Shown: positions 36,612 to 45,130 of the stretch, in pieces
How the letters are laid out: each line of letters starts with the position of its first letter
Numbering within the stretch: position 1 is the first letter of the stretch
Assembly: GCF_001044235.1 (NCBI RefSeq)
Contig: NZ_JYNL01000020.1
Coordinates: 427,111-491,110, forward strand
Source: Mycolicibacterium chlorophenolicum
GTDB taxonomy: Bacteria; Actinomycetota; Actinomycetes; Mycobacteriales; Mycobacteriaceae
DNA length: 64,000 bases
Reading direction: 5' to 3'
Program-made: the position numbers and the translations under genes
Notes under the pieces: model-generated
Told to the model about the DNA's origin: nothing
What the model saw: only the letters and a program-made list of their open reading frames with translations
Databases searched by the model: none

Positions 36612-38902
36612 GGCTCACTCCTTTCCCGCAGCGCACCTGGCGACACGGACAGCGCGGCCACTGCCGCCTGCCCCAGCGCGAGCCCGCCGTCGTTGCACGG
36701 CACCACCCGGTGGGTGAGCACCTCCAGTCCTCGCGCCCGCAGTCCGGCCGCGATCCCGGCCAGCAGCAGGCGATTGGCGAACACGCCACCGGTCAGCCCC
36801 ACGGTGGGGATCCCCACCCCGGTCGCCGCGTCGCCGGCGGCGCGCACTGTCGCGCGGATGACGGCGTCGTGGAACAGCCGGGCCAGGTCGGCGCGTGCCG
36901 CCCCGGCGCGCAGACCCTCGACCAGGCGCCGCATCACCGGCGCCGGGTCGAGGACACCGTCGGCCACGTCGAAATCCGCCGCCGCGCTGTCCCGTCCGAC
37001 CCGGGCCAGGTGCTCGAGCTCGACGGCCGCCTGACCCTCGTAGGTGACCTGCTGGCACACCCCGAGCAGGCTGGACACCGCATCGAAGAGCCGGCCCATG
37101 CTGGTGGTCGGCACGCATCCCACCTCGCGGTCCAGCTGCTGGGTCAGGATGTGCATGCCCCGCGCTCCGAGCGCGGCCACCGGCGGCAGGTCGCCCGCCG
37201 GATCGATGCCGGCGCGCCGAAGCAGGTCGACCGCGATCCGGGCCGGGGACCGGACGGCGCCGTCGCCGCCGGGCAGCCGGAACGGCGCCAGGTGGCCGAC
37301 CCGGGTGAACTCGGCGGGGCCGGTGACGGCGAGCAGCTCGCCGCCCCAGATCGTGCCGTCGGTGCCGAACCCGGTGCCGTCGAAGGCCACGGCGAGCATC
37401 GGGTCGCCGAGGCGCCGGTGTTCGGCCAGCAGCGACACGGCGTGGGCGTGGTGGTGCTGCACCGCGATCAGCCGACCGCCGTGGCGCTGTGCCCACCGCG
37501 TCGTCGCGTACCCCGGATGCGCGTCGTGGGCGATGACGGCGGGCACACTGCCGGTCAGGAACGCCAGGTGGTCCACCGTCGCGGCGAAGCAGCCCTGGGT
37601 GCGCAGTTCGGCCATGTCCCCCAGGTGCGACGACAGGTGCGCCCGGCCGTGTCCGCCGGTCAGCGCGAACGTGGTCTTCAGGTCGCCGCCGGTCGCCAGG
37701 ATGCACGGCGCTCCGCCGGCGCCGAGCGGGACGGGCAGCGGCGCGAAGCCGCGAGATCGCCTCAGCGGCAACTCGTTTCCGTCCGCGTCGATGCTCACGA
37801 CCGAGTCTTCGCAGGGCACGTGGATGGGGCGGTCGTGGTCGAGCACCGCCTCGGCCAGTCCGTCGATCCATCCCAGATCCTCGGTGCGGTAGACGATCGG
37901 CGAGCCGCCCTGGTTGGCCGAGGTCATCACCAGTGCCGGCACGTCGAGGTCGGCGAAGAGCAGGTGGTGGACGGGCGAATACGCGAGCATCACCCCGAGG
38001 TCGCGAAGGTGCGGCGCCACCTCGTCGCTCACCGTGCCCGGGTGCGCCGCGAGCAGCACGATGGGCGCGGCAGGCGAGGTCAGTGACCGCGCCGCCGCGT
38101 CGTCGACGACGCAGATCCGCCGCGCATGGTCGACGTCGGCCACCATCACGGCGAACGGCTTGGCGGGCCGATTCTTGCGCTGCCGCAACCGGGCGACGGT
38201 GGCGTCGTCGTCCGCGCGGCACGCCAGGTGGTAGCCGCCGATGCCCTTGATCGCGACGATCAGCCCGTCCCGCAAGGCCGCAGCGGCGGATTCCAGTGCG
38301 GAGCCGCCACCGTGCGGGCCGTGCCAGCTCAGCCGCGGCCCGCACTCGGGGCAGGCGATGGTCTGGGCGTGATACCGCCGGTCGGCAGGGTCGCGGTACT
38401 CCGCGGCGCACGCCGGACACATCGCGAAGTCCGCCATCGTGGTGGCCGGCCGGTCGTAGGGCAGGTCGGTGATCACCGTGTAGCGCGGCCCGCAGTTCGT
38501 GCACGTGATGAACGGGTGACGGTGCCGCCGGTCGGCCGGGTCGAACAACTCCCGCAGGCAGTCCGGGCACGTCGCGATGTCGGGCGCGACGAGGGTCCGC
38601 CGGCCGTCGTCACCGCCCGGGGTGCTGTCGAGGATGCGGAACACCCGCTCCCCGAGGACCGGGCGGGTGGTCACCACGAACGTGTCGACGTGCGCCAGCG
38701 GCGGCGGGGCGTCGCGCAGATCCTGCACCGCCGCCTCGACGCGCACGCCGGGCCCCTCGAGTTCACACTGCACCGATCCGGCGTCGTTGAGCACGAACCC
38801 GCCCAGCCGGTGCGCAGCGGCGATCCGCGCGACCGTGGGGCGGAACCCCACTCCCTGGACCACGCCGGTGACGCTCAGCCGTACGCGCGTGTGTGCGCTC
38901 AT
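36584..38902 (-). CDS. hypF: Carbamoyltransferase HypF
   Basis: HypF transfers the carbamoyl group of carbamoyl phosphate to HypE. The 772-residue protein shows all domains in order. First is acylphosphatase (VVQGVGFRPTVARIA, residues about 1-90), then two zinc-finger pairs (CPDC...CTNC and CPAC...CPEC, about 105-185). Next is a YrdC-like nucleotide-binding domain (KGIGGYHLAC onward), and last a Kae1-like domain with HHHAHAVSLLAEH, AFDGTGFGTDGTIWGGE and TGGVFANRLLL. The ATG at 38902 is first in hypFCDE and divergent from hypA. Confidence 0.95.
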   Translation of the reverse strand: MSAHTRVRLSVTGVVQGVGFRPTVARIAAAHRLGGFVLNDAGSVQCELEGPGVRVEAAVQDLRDAPPPLAHVDTFVVTTRPVLGERVFRILDSTPGGDDGRRTLVAPDIATCPDCLRELFDPADRRHRHPFITCTNCGPRYTVITDLPYDRPATTMADFAMCPACAAEYRDPADRRYHAQTIACPECGPRLSWHGPHGGGSALESAAAALRDGLIVAIKGIGGYHLACRADDDATVARLRQRKNRPAKPFAVMVADVDHARRICVVDDAAARSLTSPAAPIVLLAAHPGTVSDEVAPHLRDLGVMLAYSPVHHLLFADLDVPALVMTSANQGGSPIVYRTEDLGWIDGLAEAVLDHDRPIHVPCEDSVVSIDADGNELPLRRSRGFAPLPVPLGAGGAPCILATGGDLKTTFALTGGHGRAHLSSHLGDMAELRTQGCFAATVDHLAFLTGSVPAVIAHDAHPGYATTRWAQRHGGRLIAVQHHHAHAVSLLAEHRRLGDPMLAVAFDGTGFGTDGTIWGGELLAVTGPAEFTRVGHLAPFRLPGGDGAVRSPARIAVDLLRRAGIDPAGDLPPVAALGARGMHILTQQLDREVGCVPTTSMGRLFDAVSSLLGVCQQVTYEGQAAVELEHLARVGRDSAAADFDVADGVLDPAPVMRRLVEGLRAGAARADLARLFHDAVIRATVRAAGDAATGVGIPTVGLTGGVFANRLLLAGIAAGLRARGLEVLTHRVVPCNDGGLALGQAAVAALSVSPGALRERSEPCASVSPGR

Positions 38903-38935
38903 GGCGCGGACTCCTCGAACCTCAGTGCTCTCAGG

Positions 38936-38978
38936 CTATCTCCGCGCACCGAACCCAACTATCGAAATCTCGCACAGA
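38936..38978 (+). promoter_or_regulatory. Candidate AraC site (CTATC-N7-CGCACAGA) between hypF and hypA
   Basis: CTATC at 38959-38963, seven bases, then CGCACAGA at 38971-38978 repeat exactly the element at 32973-32992. A second, less regular copy lies just before it: CTATC at 38936-38940, four bases, then CGCACCGA at 38945-38952. The site ends 44 bases before the hypA GTG and starts 34 bases from hypF. It could therefore serve both divergent maturation operons. Confidence 0.5.
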
Positions 38979-39022
38979 CTTCTGCGCATTTCCGACGCCC
39001 CGTCGGGATTACGCTGGCGCCC

Positions 39023-39388
39023 GTGCACGAACTGTCGTTGTGTCACGCCATCGCCGGCGTGGTGCGTACCCACGCCGACGGCCGCCCGGTCGAGGTGGTG
39101 CGGGTGCGCGTCGGAGCGCTGCGGCAGGTGGTCGCCGAATCGCTGCTGTTCTGCTGGACGATCGCGGCCGAACACGAGGGTCTGGGTGACGCCGTCCTGG
39201 AGTTGGAGCAGGTGCCCGCCGCGGTGAGCTGCCGAGCGTGCGGCCGGGAATCGGAGATCACGTCGCGATGGTCGGTGCGCTGCCCGGCCTGCGAGAGCGG
39301 CGACGTCACCGTGGTGCGCGGCGAGGAGTTCCTGGTGACCTCGATCGACATCCGGTCCCACGAAGCGACCGAGGCCCACCGTGGGTAG
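39023..39388 (+). CDS. hypA: Hydrogenase nickel incorporation protein HypA
   Basis: HypA delivers nickel to the large subunit with HypB. The 121-residue protein begins VHELSLCHAI, with the nickel-binding His2 and Glu3, and contains the zinc site CRAC plus CPAC (about residues 72-95). The start is GTG 39023; longer frames from 38126 run antisense to hypF. The 3' end overlaps hypB by 8 bases. Confidence 0.93.
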   Translation: MHELSLCHAIAGVVRTHADGRPVEVVRVRVGALRQVVAESLLFCWTIAAEHEGLGDAVLELEQVPAAVSCRACGRESEITSRWSVRCPACESGDVTVVRGEEFLVTSIDIRSHEATEAHRG

Positions 39389-40151
39389 GTTCCACCGCCA
39401 CGACGACGGCACCGTGCACGACCACGACCACGACCACGACCACGACGGTGCCCACGGGCACGGCGACCACAGCGGCTACCAGACCGCCACCCAGCGCGTC
39501 GACGTCCTCGAGGCGATCTTCTCCGAGAACGACGTGCGGGCGGCCGACAACCGGGAAGCTTTCGCCCGCAACGGGATCAGATCGCTGAACATGATGAGCT
39601 CCCCCGGCTCGGGCAAGACCGCCGTGCTGGCCGCCACGCTCGACGAGCTCGCCGGCGACGTGGCCGTCGGCATCATCGAGGGCGACATCGCCACCGACCT
39701 GGACGCCGCCCGGCTGTCCGGGCGCGGCGCACAGATCTCACTTCTCAACACCGACAACGGTTTCGGCGGGGAGTGCCACCTCGACGCGCCGATGGTGAGC
39801 CGCGCACTGGCCGGTTTGGACCTGCCCGGGCTGGACCTGGTGATCATCGAGAACGTCGGGAACCTGGTGTGCCCAGCCGAATTCGACGTGGGTGAGCACG
39901 CCAAGGTGATGGTCTATTCGCTGACCGAGGGCGAGGACAAGCCGCTGAAGTACCCGGTGATGTTCCGCGCCGTGGATGTGGTGCTGCTCAACAAGATCGA
40001 CCTCGGCCCCTACCTCGATGCCGACGTCGCGACCTACACCGAGCGCATCCGGCAGGTGAACCCGGGCGCCGTCATCCTGCCGGTCAGCGCCAAGACCGGC
40101 GAGGGCATGGACGCATGGTTCGCCTGGCTGCGCACCTTCGTCGCGGGGTGA
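39381..40151 (+). CDS. hypB: Hydrogenase nickel incorporation GTPase HypB
   Basis: The 256-residue GTPase drives nickel insertion. The N-terminal tail (residues 5-31) is a histidine/aspartate-rich metal-storage stretch of repeated HD pairs. The G domain has the P-loop SSPGSGKT, the metal/dimer motif GECHLD with its conserved Cys and His, and NKIDL for guanine recognition. The start is GTG 39381, overlapping hypA. The aldR stop lies 3 bases after the hypB stop, convergent. Confidence 0.94.
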   Translation: MGRFHRHDDGTVHDHDHDHDHDGAHGHGDHSGYQTATQRVDVLEAIFSENDVRAADNREAFARNGIRSLNMMSSPGSGKTAVLAATLDELAGDVAVGIIEGDIATDLDAARLSGRGAQISLLNTDNGFGGECHLDAPMVSRALAGLDLPGLDLVIIENVGNLVCPAEFDVGEHAKVMVYSLTEGEDKPLKYPVMFRAVDVVLLNKIDLGPYLDADVATYTERIRQVNPGAVILPVSAKTGEGMDAWFAWLRTFVAG

Positions 40152-40154
40152 GGC

Positions 40155-40667
40155 TCACAGCGGGGATGCGCCGCGCAAATGCTCGAAGATCAGCGACGTC
40201 TGCGTGCCGGCGACGTCGGCGTCGGCGTTGAGGTTCTCCACGACGAACGACCGCAGGTCGTCGGTGTCGCGCGCGGCGACGTGCAACAGGAAGTCGTCGG
40301 CCCCGGCGAGGAAGTACACGTCCATCACCTGCGGCTTGCGCCGGATCTGGCCGATGAAGTTGCGGATCTTGCCGCGTGCGTTGGCCTGCAGGCTGACCGA
40401 GATCATCGCCTGCAGGGTGAGCCCGATCGCCGAGGGATCGATGTCGGCGTAGAACCCGCGGATCACGCCCAGCTCCTGCAGCCGGCGCACCCGGCCGTGG
40501 CAGGTCGACGCGGCGATACCCACCAGGTCGGCCAGCGCGCTGTTGGGTATCCGCGCGTCGTCGTGCAGGGCGGTCAGGATGCGCCGGTCGACGTCGTCGA
40601 TGACGGCTCGAACATCCTTCGGAGCCGGGTTTCGCTGAACGGATCGCTCCGATGATTCCTCTGCCAT
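40155..40667 (-). CDS. aldR: Lrp/AsnC-family regulator AldR
   Basis: The 170-residue protein has an AsnC-type helix-turn-helix (about residues 25-75: ILTALHDDARIPNSALADLVGIAASTCHGRVRRLQELGVI) and a C-terminal RAM ligand domain (DVYFLAGADDFLLHVAARD). It matches Rv2779c, the alanine-responsive regulator that lies divergent from ald in M. tuberculosis. The ATG at 40667 and the divergent ald gene support the same role here: control of alanine dehydrogenase by amino-acid level. Confidence 0.9.
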   Translation of the reverse strand: MAEESSERSVQRNPAPKDVRAVIDDVDRRILTALHDDARIPNSALADLVGIAASTCHGRVRRLQELGVIRGFYADIDPSAIGLTLQAMISVSLQANARGKIRNFIGQIRRKPQVMDVYFLAGADDFLLHVAARDTDDLRSFVVENLNADADVAGTQTSLIFEHLRGASPL

Positions 40668-40762
40668 GGCGGGATTCTAACGAATTATCCTCATTAATAT
40701 TGTGTCTCTACCGATAGTTCTTCACAATCGACGTAACCCTTTCGACGATTCGAGGAGCAACA
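40668..40762. promoter_or_regulatory. aldR-ald divergent promoter region
   Basis: The 95-base spacer contains an AT-rich island (about 40679-40702, around TTATCCTCATTAATATT), unusual for this genome, which should hold the promoters and AldR sites. A GAGGAG ribosome-binding site (40752-40757) precedes the ald ATG. I could not define individual AldR boxes. Confidence 0.55.
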
Positions 40763-41878
40763 ATGCGTGTCGGTGTGCCGACCGAGATCAAGAACAACGA
40801 GTACCGGGTCGCGATCACGCCCGCGGGTGTGGCCGAGTTGGTGCACCGCGGCCACGAGGTGCTGATCCAGGCCGGCGCCGGCGACGGTTCGGCGATCACC
40901 GACACCGACTTCAAGGGCGCCGGCGCGCAGATCGTCGACACCGCCGACGAGGTGTGGGCCGAGGCCGAGCTGCTGCTCAAGGTCAAGGAGCCGATCGAGC
41001 CGGAGTACGCCAAGATGCGCTCGGGCCAGACGCTGTTCACCTACCTGCACCTCGCCGCCTCCAAGCCGTGCACCGATGCGCTGCTCGCCTCCGGCACCAC
41101 CTCCATCGCCTACGAGACCGTCCAGACCGCTGACGGCGCGCTGCCTCTGCTCGCCCCGATGAGCGAGGTCGCCGGCCGGCTCTCGGCGCAGGTCGGCGCC
41201 TACCACCTGATGCGCACGCAGGGCGGTCGCGGCGTTCTGATGGGCGGCGTCCCCGGTGTGGCTCCCGCCAAGGTCGTGGTGATCGGTGGCGGCATGGCCG
41301 GCGACAACGCCGCCGCCGTCGCGTGGGGCATGGGCGCGCACGTCACCGTGTTCGACCTGAACATCAACATCCTGCGGAAGATCGACGCGGAGTACGGCGG
41401 GGCCATCGAGACCCGGTACTCCTCGCGGCTCGACCTGGAGACCGCGGTCAAGGAGGCCGACCTGGTGATCGGCGCCGTGCTGATCCCCGGCGCGAAGGCA
41501 CCCAAGCTGGTCACCAATTCGACTGTCGCGGCGATGAAGTCGGGCGCGGTGCTGGTCGACATCGCGATCGATCAGGGCGGCTGCTTCGAGGATTCGCGCC
41601 CGACCACGCACGACGATCCCACGTTCCCCGTGCACGACACGGTGTTCTACTGCGTGGCCAACATGCCCGGCGCCGTGCCGCGCACCTCCACCTACGCACT
41701 CACCAACGCCACCATGCCCTACGTTCTCAAGCTCGCCGACAAGGGCTGGCAGGAGGCGTGCCGCGGCGACGGCGCCCTGGCCAAGGGACTGTCGACGCAC
41801 GAGGGCGCGCTGCTGTCCGAGCAGGTGGCCACCGATCTGGGCCTGCCCTACACCGATCCGGCCGGCCTCATCGGCTGA
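40763..41878 (+). CDS. ald: L-alanine dehydrogenase
   Basis: Ald converts L-alanine to pyruvate plus ammonium with NAD+ and runs in reverse under low oxygen. It also reduces glyoxylate. The 371-residue protein equals the M. tuberculosis enzyme in length and keeps the substrate residues Arg15 and Lys75 and the catalytic His96. The Rossmann motif [10 protein letters not shown] is in its usual place. It is divergent from aldR, with blaS, pepR and gpsI further downstream, the order found in M. smegmatis. Redox balancing would suit a cell that also oxidises H2. Confidence 0.95.
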   Translation: MRVGVPTEIKNNEYRVAITPAGVAELVHRGHEVLIQAGAGDGSAITDTDFKGAGAQIVDTADEVWAEAELLLKVKEPIEPEYAKMRSGQTLFTYLHLAASKPCTDALLASGTTSIAYETVQTADGALPLLAPMSEVAGRLSAQVGAYHLMRTQGGRGVLMGGVPGVAPAKVVVIGGGMAGDNAAAVAWGMGAHVTVFDLNINILRKIDAEYGGAIETRYSSRLDLETAVKEADLVIGAVLIPGAKAPKLVTNSTVAAMKSGAVLVDIAIDQGGCFEDSRPTTHDDPTFPVHDTVFYCVANMPGAVPRTSTYALTNATMPYVLKLADKGWQEACRGDGALAKGLSTHEGALLSEQVATDLGLPYTDPAGLIG

Positions 41879-41881
41879 CGG

Positions 41882-42283
41882 TCACTCGAACACCTCCCCG
41901 TCGACGTAGAACCAGCGACGGGCTCTCACAGCGAACCGGGACCGCTCATGCAGCGTCCCGGTTCGTTGGTCTTCTGCTCCTCGCGCAAGCGCTCGTCGGC
42001 GGCCTTCCCGGTACGACGCCCTGAACTCCACCTCATCGCCGGCGGCCTCGATGATCTCGAGGCCGGTCCACACCACCGCGGGATCGATCGTCACCGGCTC
42101 CGGGCGGGTCCGCGGATGCCAGGTACGCCACAGGTAGTCGGCGTCGCCGAGCGCGAAGGCGGTATAGCGCGAGCGCATCAGTTCCTCGGCCGTGCCCGCC
42201 TGCCGCTCCCCCCGCACCAGAGGCAGGCAGCACTGCGCCGCGGTCGCGGCACTGCCGCACGGGCAGGGTTCGTCGGGCTGCAT
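41882..42283 (-). CDS. YchJ-family protein with SEC-C zinc motif
   Basis: The 133-residue protein begins [17 protein letters not shown], a SEC-C-type zinc-binding motif. The YchJ (UPF0225) core follows: [23 protein letters not shown] and a C-terminal [19 protein letters not shown]. The family has unknown function. The ATG at 42283 places the zinc motif at the N terminus as in relatives; an ATG at 42301 would add six residues. It is convergent with ald (3 bases apart). Confidence 0.82.
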   Translation of the reverse strand: MQPDEPCPCGSAATAAQCCLPLVRGERQAGTAEELMRSRYTAFALGDADYLWRTWHPRTRPEPVTIDPAVVWTGLEIIEAAGDEVEFRASYREGRRRALARGAEDQRTGTLHERSRFAVRARRWFYVDGEVFE

Positions 42284-42301
42284 GCCCGCAGTCTGCCTCA
42301 T

Positions 42302-42322
42302 TTGACGGGTGTCAAGTAGACT
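42302..42322 (+). promoter_or_regulatory. Operator/promoter candidate: TTGAC-GGGT-GTCAA followed by TAGACT
   Basis: A palindrome with perfect 5-base arms (42302-42315) is followed directly by TAGACT (42317-42322), a good mycobacterial -10 hexamer 7 bases before the ATG at 42330. The transcript would be leaderless or nearly so. The operator would overlap the -35 region, as is typical of a TetR-type repressor site. Confidence 0.45.
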
Positions 42323-42329
42323 TGCGGCC

Positions 42330-42887
42330 ATGTCCGTGCTGACCGATGTCCTGCCGACCGCCCCGACCACCACGGCCGACGCGCTGGCGCTGTTCGACTC
42401 GCTGCCCGCCGTCGCGACCGAGTTCATGCTCGGCACCTGGCACGGCGCCGAGCTGCCCACCGGCCACCCCCTCGACGGCATGCTCGAGGCGAGCGGCTGG
42501 TGGGGCAAGCAGTACACCGACAGTGAGACCGTGCATCCGCTGCTGTTCCCGACCCGCGACGGCGCCGGACTCTGGCCGCTCAACCCGCTGCCGGCGTTCG
42601 CCGGCCTCGGCATCGCGACGAAGATCCCGGCGCTCAAGCACCGCGACCTCTCCGGCGTCACCACCGCCCTGCGGCCGGTGCTGGCGGCGCGGGGGCCCAA
42701 GGCGCGGCTGCGCACGACGCGCTACCGCGGCGTGGACACCGCGACGATGATCTACGACCAGTTGCCCATCAACGACGTCTTCCGCCGCCTCGACGACGAA
42801 TCGGTCCTGGGCGCGATGGATCTGCGCGGCATCAGGGCGCCGTACTTCTTCGTGCTGCACCGCGATTCGTCACTGCGGCTGGTGTAG
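42330..42887 (+). CDS. GXWXG / DUF4334 domain protein
   Basis: The 185-residue protein has the GXWXG domain at its N terminus (FMLGTWHGAELPTGHPLDG, about residues 35-55) and a DUF4334 domain in the C-terminal half (RTTRYRGVDTATMIYDQLPINDVFR, then PYFFVLHRD). This pair is common in actinobacteria and fungi and has no known activity. The ATG at 42330 sits just after a -10-like TAGACT. The 3' end overlaps the convergent beta-lactamase gene by 18 bases. Confidence 0.8.
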   Translation: MSVLTDVLPTAPTTTADALALFDSLPAVATEFMLGTWHGAELPTGHPLDGMLEASGWWGKQYTDSETVHPLLFPTRDGAGLWPLNPLPAFAGLGIATKIPALKHRDLSGVTTALRPVLAARGPKARLRTTRYRGVDTATMIYDQLPINDVFRRLDDESVLGAMDLRGIRAPYFFVLHRDSSLRLV

Positions 42888-43778
42888 CTCGGCGACCACC
42901 ACCGAGGCGATCTCGCCGATCAGCTCGCGCATGTTCGGCGCCTCCGGATCATCGCCCACCGCGCGGGTCATGATCGACAGCAGCCACCGCTGCCCCTGCG
43001 GGCCGTAGGCGATGCCGACGTCGTTGGTGGTGCCGTATCCCCCGCTGCCGGTCTTGTCGGCGGTGCTCCATCCGGCGGGAAGGCCGGCGCGCATGCTGGA
43101 CGTCGCGTTGGCCCGCATCCACGTGTCGAGCTGCTGCCGGTGCGCCCCATCGAGTGCGTCGCCGGCGAGCACGGTCCGGAAGCCGGTGCCCAGCGCCCGC
43201 GGCGTGCTGGTGTCGCGCGGATCGCCGGGCACCGCCGAGTTCAGCGCGGTCTCCCACCGGTCCAGGCGCGACCGGTCATCGCCCACGCTGCGGGCGAACT
43301 CGGTGATCGCCGGCGGCCCACCCAGCGTGCGCAGCAACAGATTCCCGGCGGCGTTGTCGCTCTGCTGCAGTGCCGCCTGGCACAGTTCGGCCAGCGTCAT
43401 CGTGGTGCCCACCCGCGGTTCGGTCACCGGCGAGTGCGGCTGGATGTCGGCGCGCTCCACCGGCACCGCGTCGGTCAGGCTCAGCCGTCCCTGCTGCGCG
43501 CGCTGCAGGATCGCCGCCGACGCGTACGCCTTGAACGTCGAGCACAGGGCGTAAGTGTCGCCGTCGCCGACGGCGATCTCCCGGCCGGAATCGAGATCGA
43601 CTGCGTAGAGCCCGATCTCGGCGTTGTGCCGGCGACGCAGCGCGTCGATGCGATCCGTGACCGGAGGCAACGGTTCGGCAGGGTCCGACGACGACGTCGG
43701 GGGCTGCGGGGTTCCCGCACACCCCGCGAGCGCCGCCAGCGAGAGCCCCCCGAGCAGCAGAGTGCGCCGCGAGATCAT
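42870..43778 (-). CDS. blaS: Class A beta-lactamase, Tat-type lipoprotein (BlaS-like)
   Basis: The 302-residue serine beta-lactamase has the active-site S80-T-F-K83, the SDN motif (QQSDNAAG), the omega-loop ExxLN (WETALNS) and the KTG triad (DKTGSGG). All catalytic groups are present, so it should hydrolyse penicillins and cephalosporins. The N terminus has a twin-arginine motif (SRRTLLLGG) and a lipobox LAGC with Cys20, indicating Tat export and lipid anchoring. It sits between ald and pepR, as blaS does in M. smegmatis, and overlaps pepR by 4 bases. Confidence 0.93.
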   Translation of the reverse strand: MISRRTLLLGGLSLAALAGCAGTPQPPTSSSDPAEPLPPVTDRIDALRRRHNAEIGLYAVDLDSGREIAVGDGDTYALCSTFKAYASAAILQRAQQGRLSLTDAVPVERADIQPHSPVTEPRVGTTMTLAELCQAALQQSDNAAGNLLLRTLGGPPAITEFARSVGDDRSRLDRWETALNSAVPGDPRDTSTPRALGTGFRTVLAGDALDGAHRQQLDTWMRANATSSMRAGLPAGWSTADKTGSGGYGTTNDVGIAYGPQGQRWLLSIMTRAVGDDPEAPNMRELIGEIASVVVAELHQPQ

Positions 43779-45130
43779 CCGGCGATGGTCTGCAGGGGCC
43801 GCGGCAGTGACCGCCTGTTGCGCACAGGGCCGAGGACCGCGGCTCCGAACGGACGGGTGAGCAGTTGGCGCGCAACGGCATTGACGTCGTCGAGGGTGAC
43901 CTCGTCGATGCGGGCCAGCGTCTCGGCGATGGTGCGGTGCTGTCCGTAGTTCAGCTCACTGCGGCCCAGCCGATTCATCCGGGACGCGGAGTCCTCCAGG
44001 CCCAGTACCAGACCGCCGCGCAGGGAGCCCTTGGCGATCCGGCATTCCTCGTCGGTGATGCCGTCGCGCGCCACCTCGGCCAGCACGTCGGTGGTCACGC
44101 GGACCACCTCGTCGAAACGCTCCGGCAGGCACCCCGCATAGATCGACAGCGCACCGCTGTCGGCGAAGGTGTCCACCGTCGAGTACACCGAGTACGCCAG
44201 CCCGCGCGTCTCCCGGATCTGTTGGAACAGACGCGAACTCAGCCCGCCGCCGAGAGCGGTGTTGAGCACCGACAGCGCCCAGCGCTCCTCCCAGTGCCGA
44301 CCCGGGGTCCGCACCCCCAGCGAGAGGTGGGTCTGCTCGGCGTCCCGTTTCACCAGCTGCAGCGTCGGACGTCCCGGCACCCGGCCGGCGCCCTTGCGCG
44401 GTGGCACCGGCGAGCGGCCGCGCACCAGGCGGGGGCCGAAGTGCTCGCGCACCAGTGCGACGACCTCGCGATGGTCGATGTTTCCCGCCACCGCCACCAC
44501 CATCCGGTCGGGGGTGTAGCGACGCAGGTGGAACGAGTGCAGCTGGGTGCGCGTCATCGCCGAGATGGAGTCGACGCTGCCGATCACCGGCCGGCCCACC
44601 GGATGGTCGCCGAACATCGCCGAGAGGAACACGTCGCCCAGAGTGTCCTCGGGGTCGTCGTCGCGCATCGCGATCTCCTCGAGCACGACGTCGCGCTCGA
44701 TCTCGACGTCGTCGGCGAAGCACTGGCCCCGCAGCACCACGTCGGCCACCAGATCCACGGCGAGCGCCAGATCCGAGTCCAGCACGTGTGCGTAGTAGCA
44801 CGTGTGCTCCCGTGAGGTGAACGCGTTCAGCTCACCGCCGACGGCGTCGACCGCCTGGGCGATCTGCACCGCCGTGCGGGTCGGCGTCGCCTTGAACAGC
44901 AGGTGCTCGAGGAAGTGCGCGGCGCCGGCCACGCTGCGGCCCTCGTCGCGGGACCCGACGTTGACCCACACCCCGACCGACGCCGAGTGCACGTGCGGGA
45001 TGTGCTCGGTGACCACGCGCAGGCCACCGGGCAGATCCGTACGGCGGATCGCCGTGGACTTGTCGACCGTCCCGCCGCCACCGCGCACCCGGCGCAGCGC
45101 CGCCGCGTCAGCTGCTGGCGGTCGCGGCAT
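43775..45130 (-). CDS. pepR: M16-family zinc protease PepR
   Basis: The 451-residue protein is a mitochondrial-processing-peptidase-like M16B protease. The inverted zinc motif HFLEH is at about residues 73-77, with the distal glutamate region following ([18 protein letters not shown]). The C-terminal half contains the [24 protein letters not shown] stretch shared by the family. Its match to Rv2782c extends to the MPR start, so ATG 45130 is used although it overlaps gpsI by 23 bases. It is probably translated from the gpsI transcript. Confidence 0.92.
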   Translation of the reverse strand: MPRPPAADAAALRRVRGGGGTVDKSTAIRRTDLPGGLRVVTEHIPHVHSASVGVWVNVGSRDEGRSVAGAAHFLEHLLFKATPTRTAVQIAQAVDAVGGELNAFTSREHTCYYAHVLDSDLALAVDLVADVVLRGQCFADDVEIERDVVLEEIAMRDDDPEDTLGDVFLSAMFGDHPVGRPVIGSVDSISAMTRTQLHSFHLRRYTPDRMVVAVAGNIDHREVVALVREHFGPRLVRGRSPVPPRKGAGRVPGRPTLQLVKRDAEQTHLSLGVRTPGRHWEERWALSVLNTALGGGLSSRLFQQIRETRGLAYSVYSTVDTFADSGALSIYAGCLPERFDEVVRVTTDVLAEVARDGITDEECRIAKGSLRGGLVLGLEDSASRMNRLGRSELNYGQHRTIAETLARIDEVTLDDVNAVARQLLTRPFGAAVLGPVRNRRSLPRPLQTIAG

